Below are positions 63,489-64,000 of a DNA stretch of 64,000 bases, piece by piece. A program made the position numbers and the translations under genes. The stretch spans positions 2,604,001-2,668,000 of the forward strand of contig OY754473.1 of the NCBI GenBank assembly GCA_963575645.1, given 5' to 3'. This DNA comes from Xanthostigma xanthostigma. Taxonomy: Eukaryota; Arthropoda; Insecta; Raphidioptera; Raphidiidae. Position 1 is the first letter of the stretch. Each line of letters starts with the position of its first letter. Below the pieces are notes generated by a model. It was given only the letters and a program-made list of their open reading frames with translations. It was not told the DNA's origin and did no database searches.

Positions 63489-64000
63489 GGTTCATTAAGG
63501 TTGTCGAATACGCGGAGACCAAATTGGCGGGCACAGAGAGCGATTTTGTCGAAAAATGGTTCAACCGCCCCCGGTCTACCCTACACTCTTTTTTCACTTT
63601 CGATCGTGTACGTACAAGAAAAACCATTTTCTTTCGAAACTTGTCATTAATCATATTACACGGTTCAAAGTTTATTTTTCCTTTTTGAATGACAGATTCG
63701 TGGAGCGTGTATAAATGCGTTATCAACTCTTGCTTCAACGGAGTTGTCTGGACATCTTACGCTCTACTTTTTATCGGCCTCATAAATATTTACAATAATA
63801 TTTATTGTACTGAAGTAACCGTATAAATACAGCTCGTCCATCAAACTAATACTTTTACAGGTAGCTTGAATGTTTTTTTATGCCATTACTAGTACCCTAG
63901 CTCTTTTAGACGGAGAGCTGGCTACGGAGAAAATGGGTGACTCGGTGCAGAGATGAAAATTTGCAGAATAATAGGAGATAGTACAAGTAAGTAGGGAAAA
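63489..64000. other. Unassigned DNA
   Basis: GGTTCAACCGCCCCCGGTCT and ACCCTAC at 63559-63584 invert the repeat end at 61897. The 101-codon minus frame crosses a MITE edge and is not a gene. Confidence 0.35.

Overview
The window looks like nuclear DNA of an arthropod, most probably an insect. It is AT-rich and full of microsatellites, tRNA-headed SINEs, LINE 3' ends, Helitron-like ends and MITEs with target-site duplications (TSDs). Several ends (the GGGACCGCTAG Helitron 3' end, the GGCCGCTGCACACGAGG terminal inverted repeat (TIR), the ACGTGATAACGT pair) remind me of repeats in lepidopteran assemblies, but that is memory, not a search, and I do not commit to an order. I found no intact host gene. 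The longest open frame (180 codons) is a LINE reverse-transcriptase C-terminus. The window reads as intergenic or large-intron DNA built by repeated, often nested, transposon insertion.

Layout. 1-5 kb: a HARBI1-like transposase scrap at the left edge, a composite repeat, a hAT-like element holding a long TA tract, and the first Helitron-like element with a tRNA-Lys-like insert. 5-17 kb: unexplained DNA with small elements, including a hAT MITE at 12.17 kb, Helitron copies, a Harbinger-type MITE at 14.1 kb and a hAT-type element at 14.6 kb. 16.5-17.6 kb: a LINE C-terminus cut by a hAT MITE with a perfect 8-bp duplication. 17.7-20.6 kb: a Harbinger-type MITE whose interior is a 358-bp tandem array, then a second element with a 118-bp array. 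20.8-27.2 kb: an element with 8-bp TSDs, two solo LTRs almost touching, and a LINE 3' fragment. 27.6-38.7 kb: GTGATAACGT elements, a SINE, foldbacks, a three-deep nest at 32-33 kb, a Ginger-like element at 34.4 kb, and a Harbinger-type element with a MADF scrap. 39.8-45.5 kb: three tRNA-bearing Helitron copies, one four layers deep. 46-64 kb: more of the same families, a minisatellite split by a LINE, and a LINE split by a TTAA element.

The elements do not form a pathway. What ties them together is family structure. At least seven elements share TIRs of the form AG...CAC with TAA or TTA duplications (PIF/Harbinger type). Seven share the asymmetric GTGATAACGT ends around different interiors. 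Eight or more are Helitron-like copies, and four of them carry a degenerate tRNA. Paralogous empty sites inside the window date several insertions relative to each other. Boundaries, duplications and homologies were read by eye, so element edges without a TSD are approximate.
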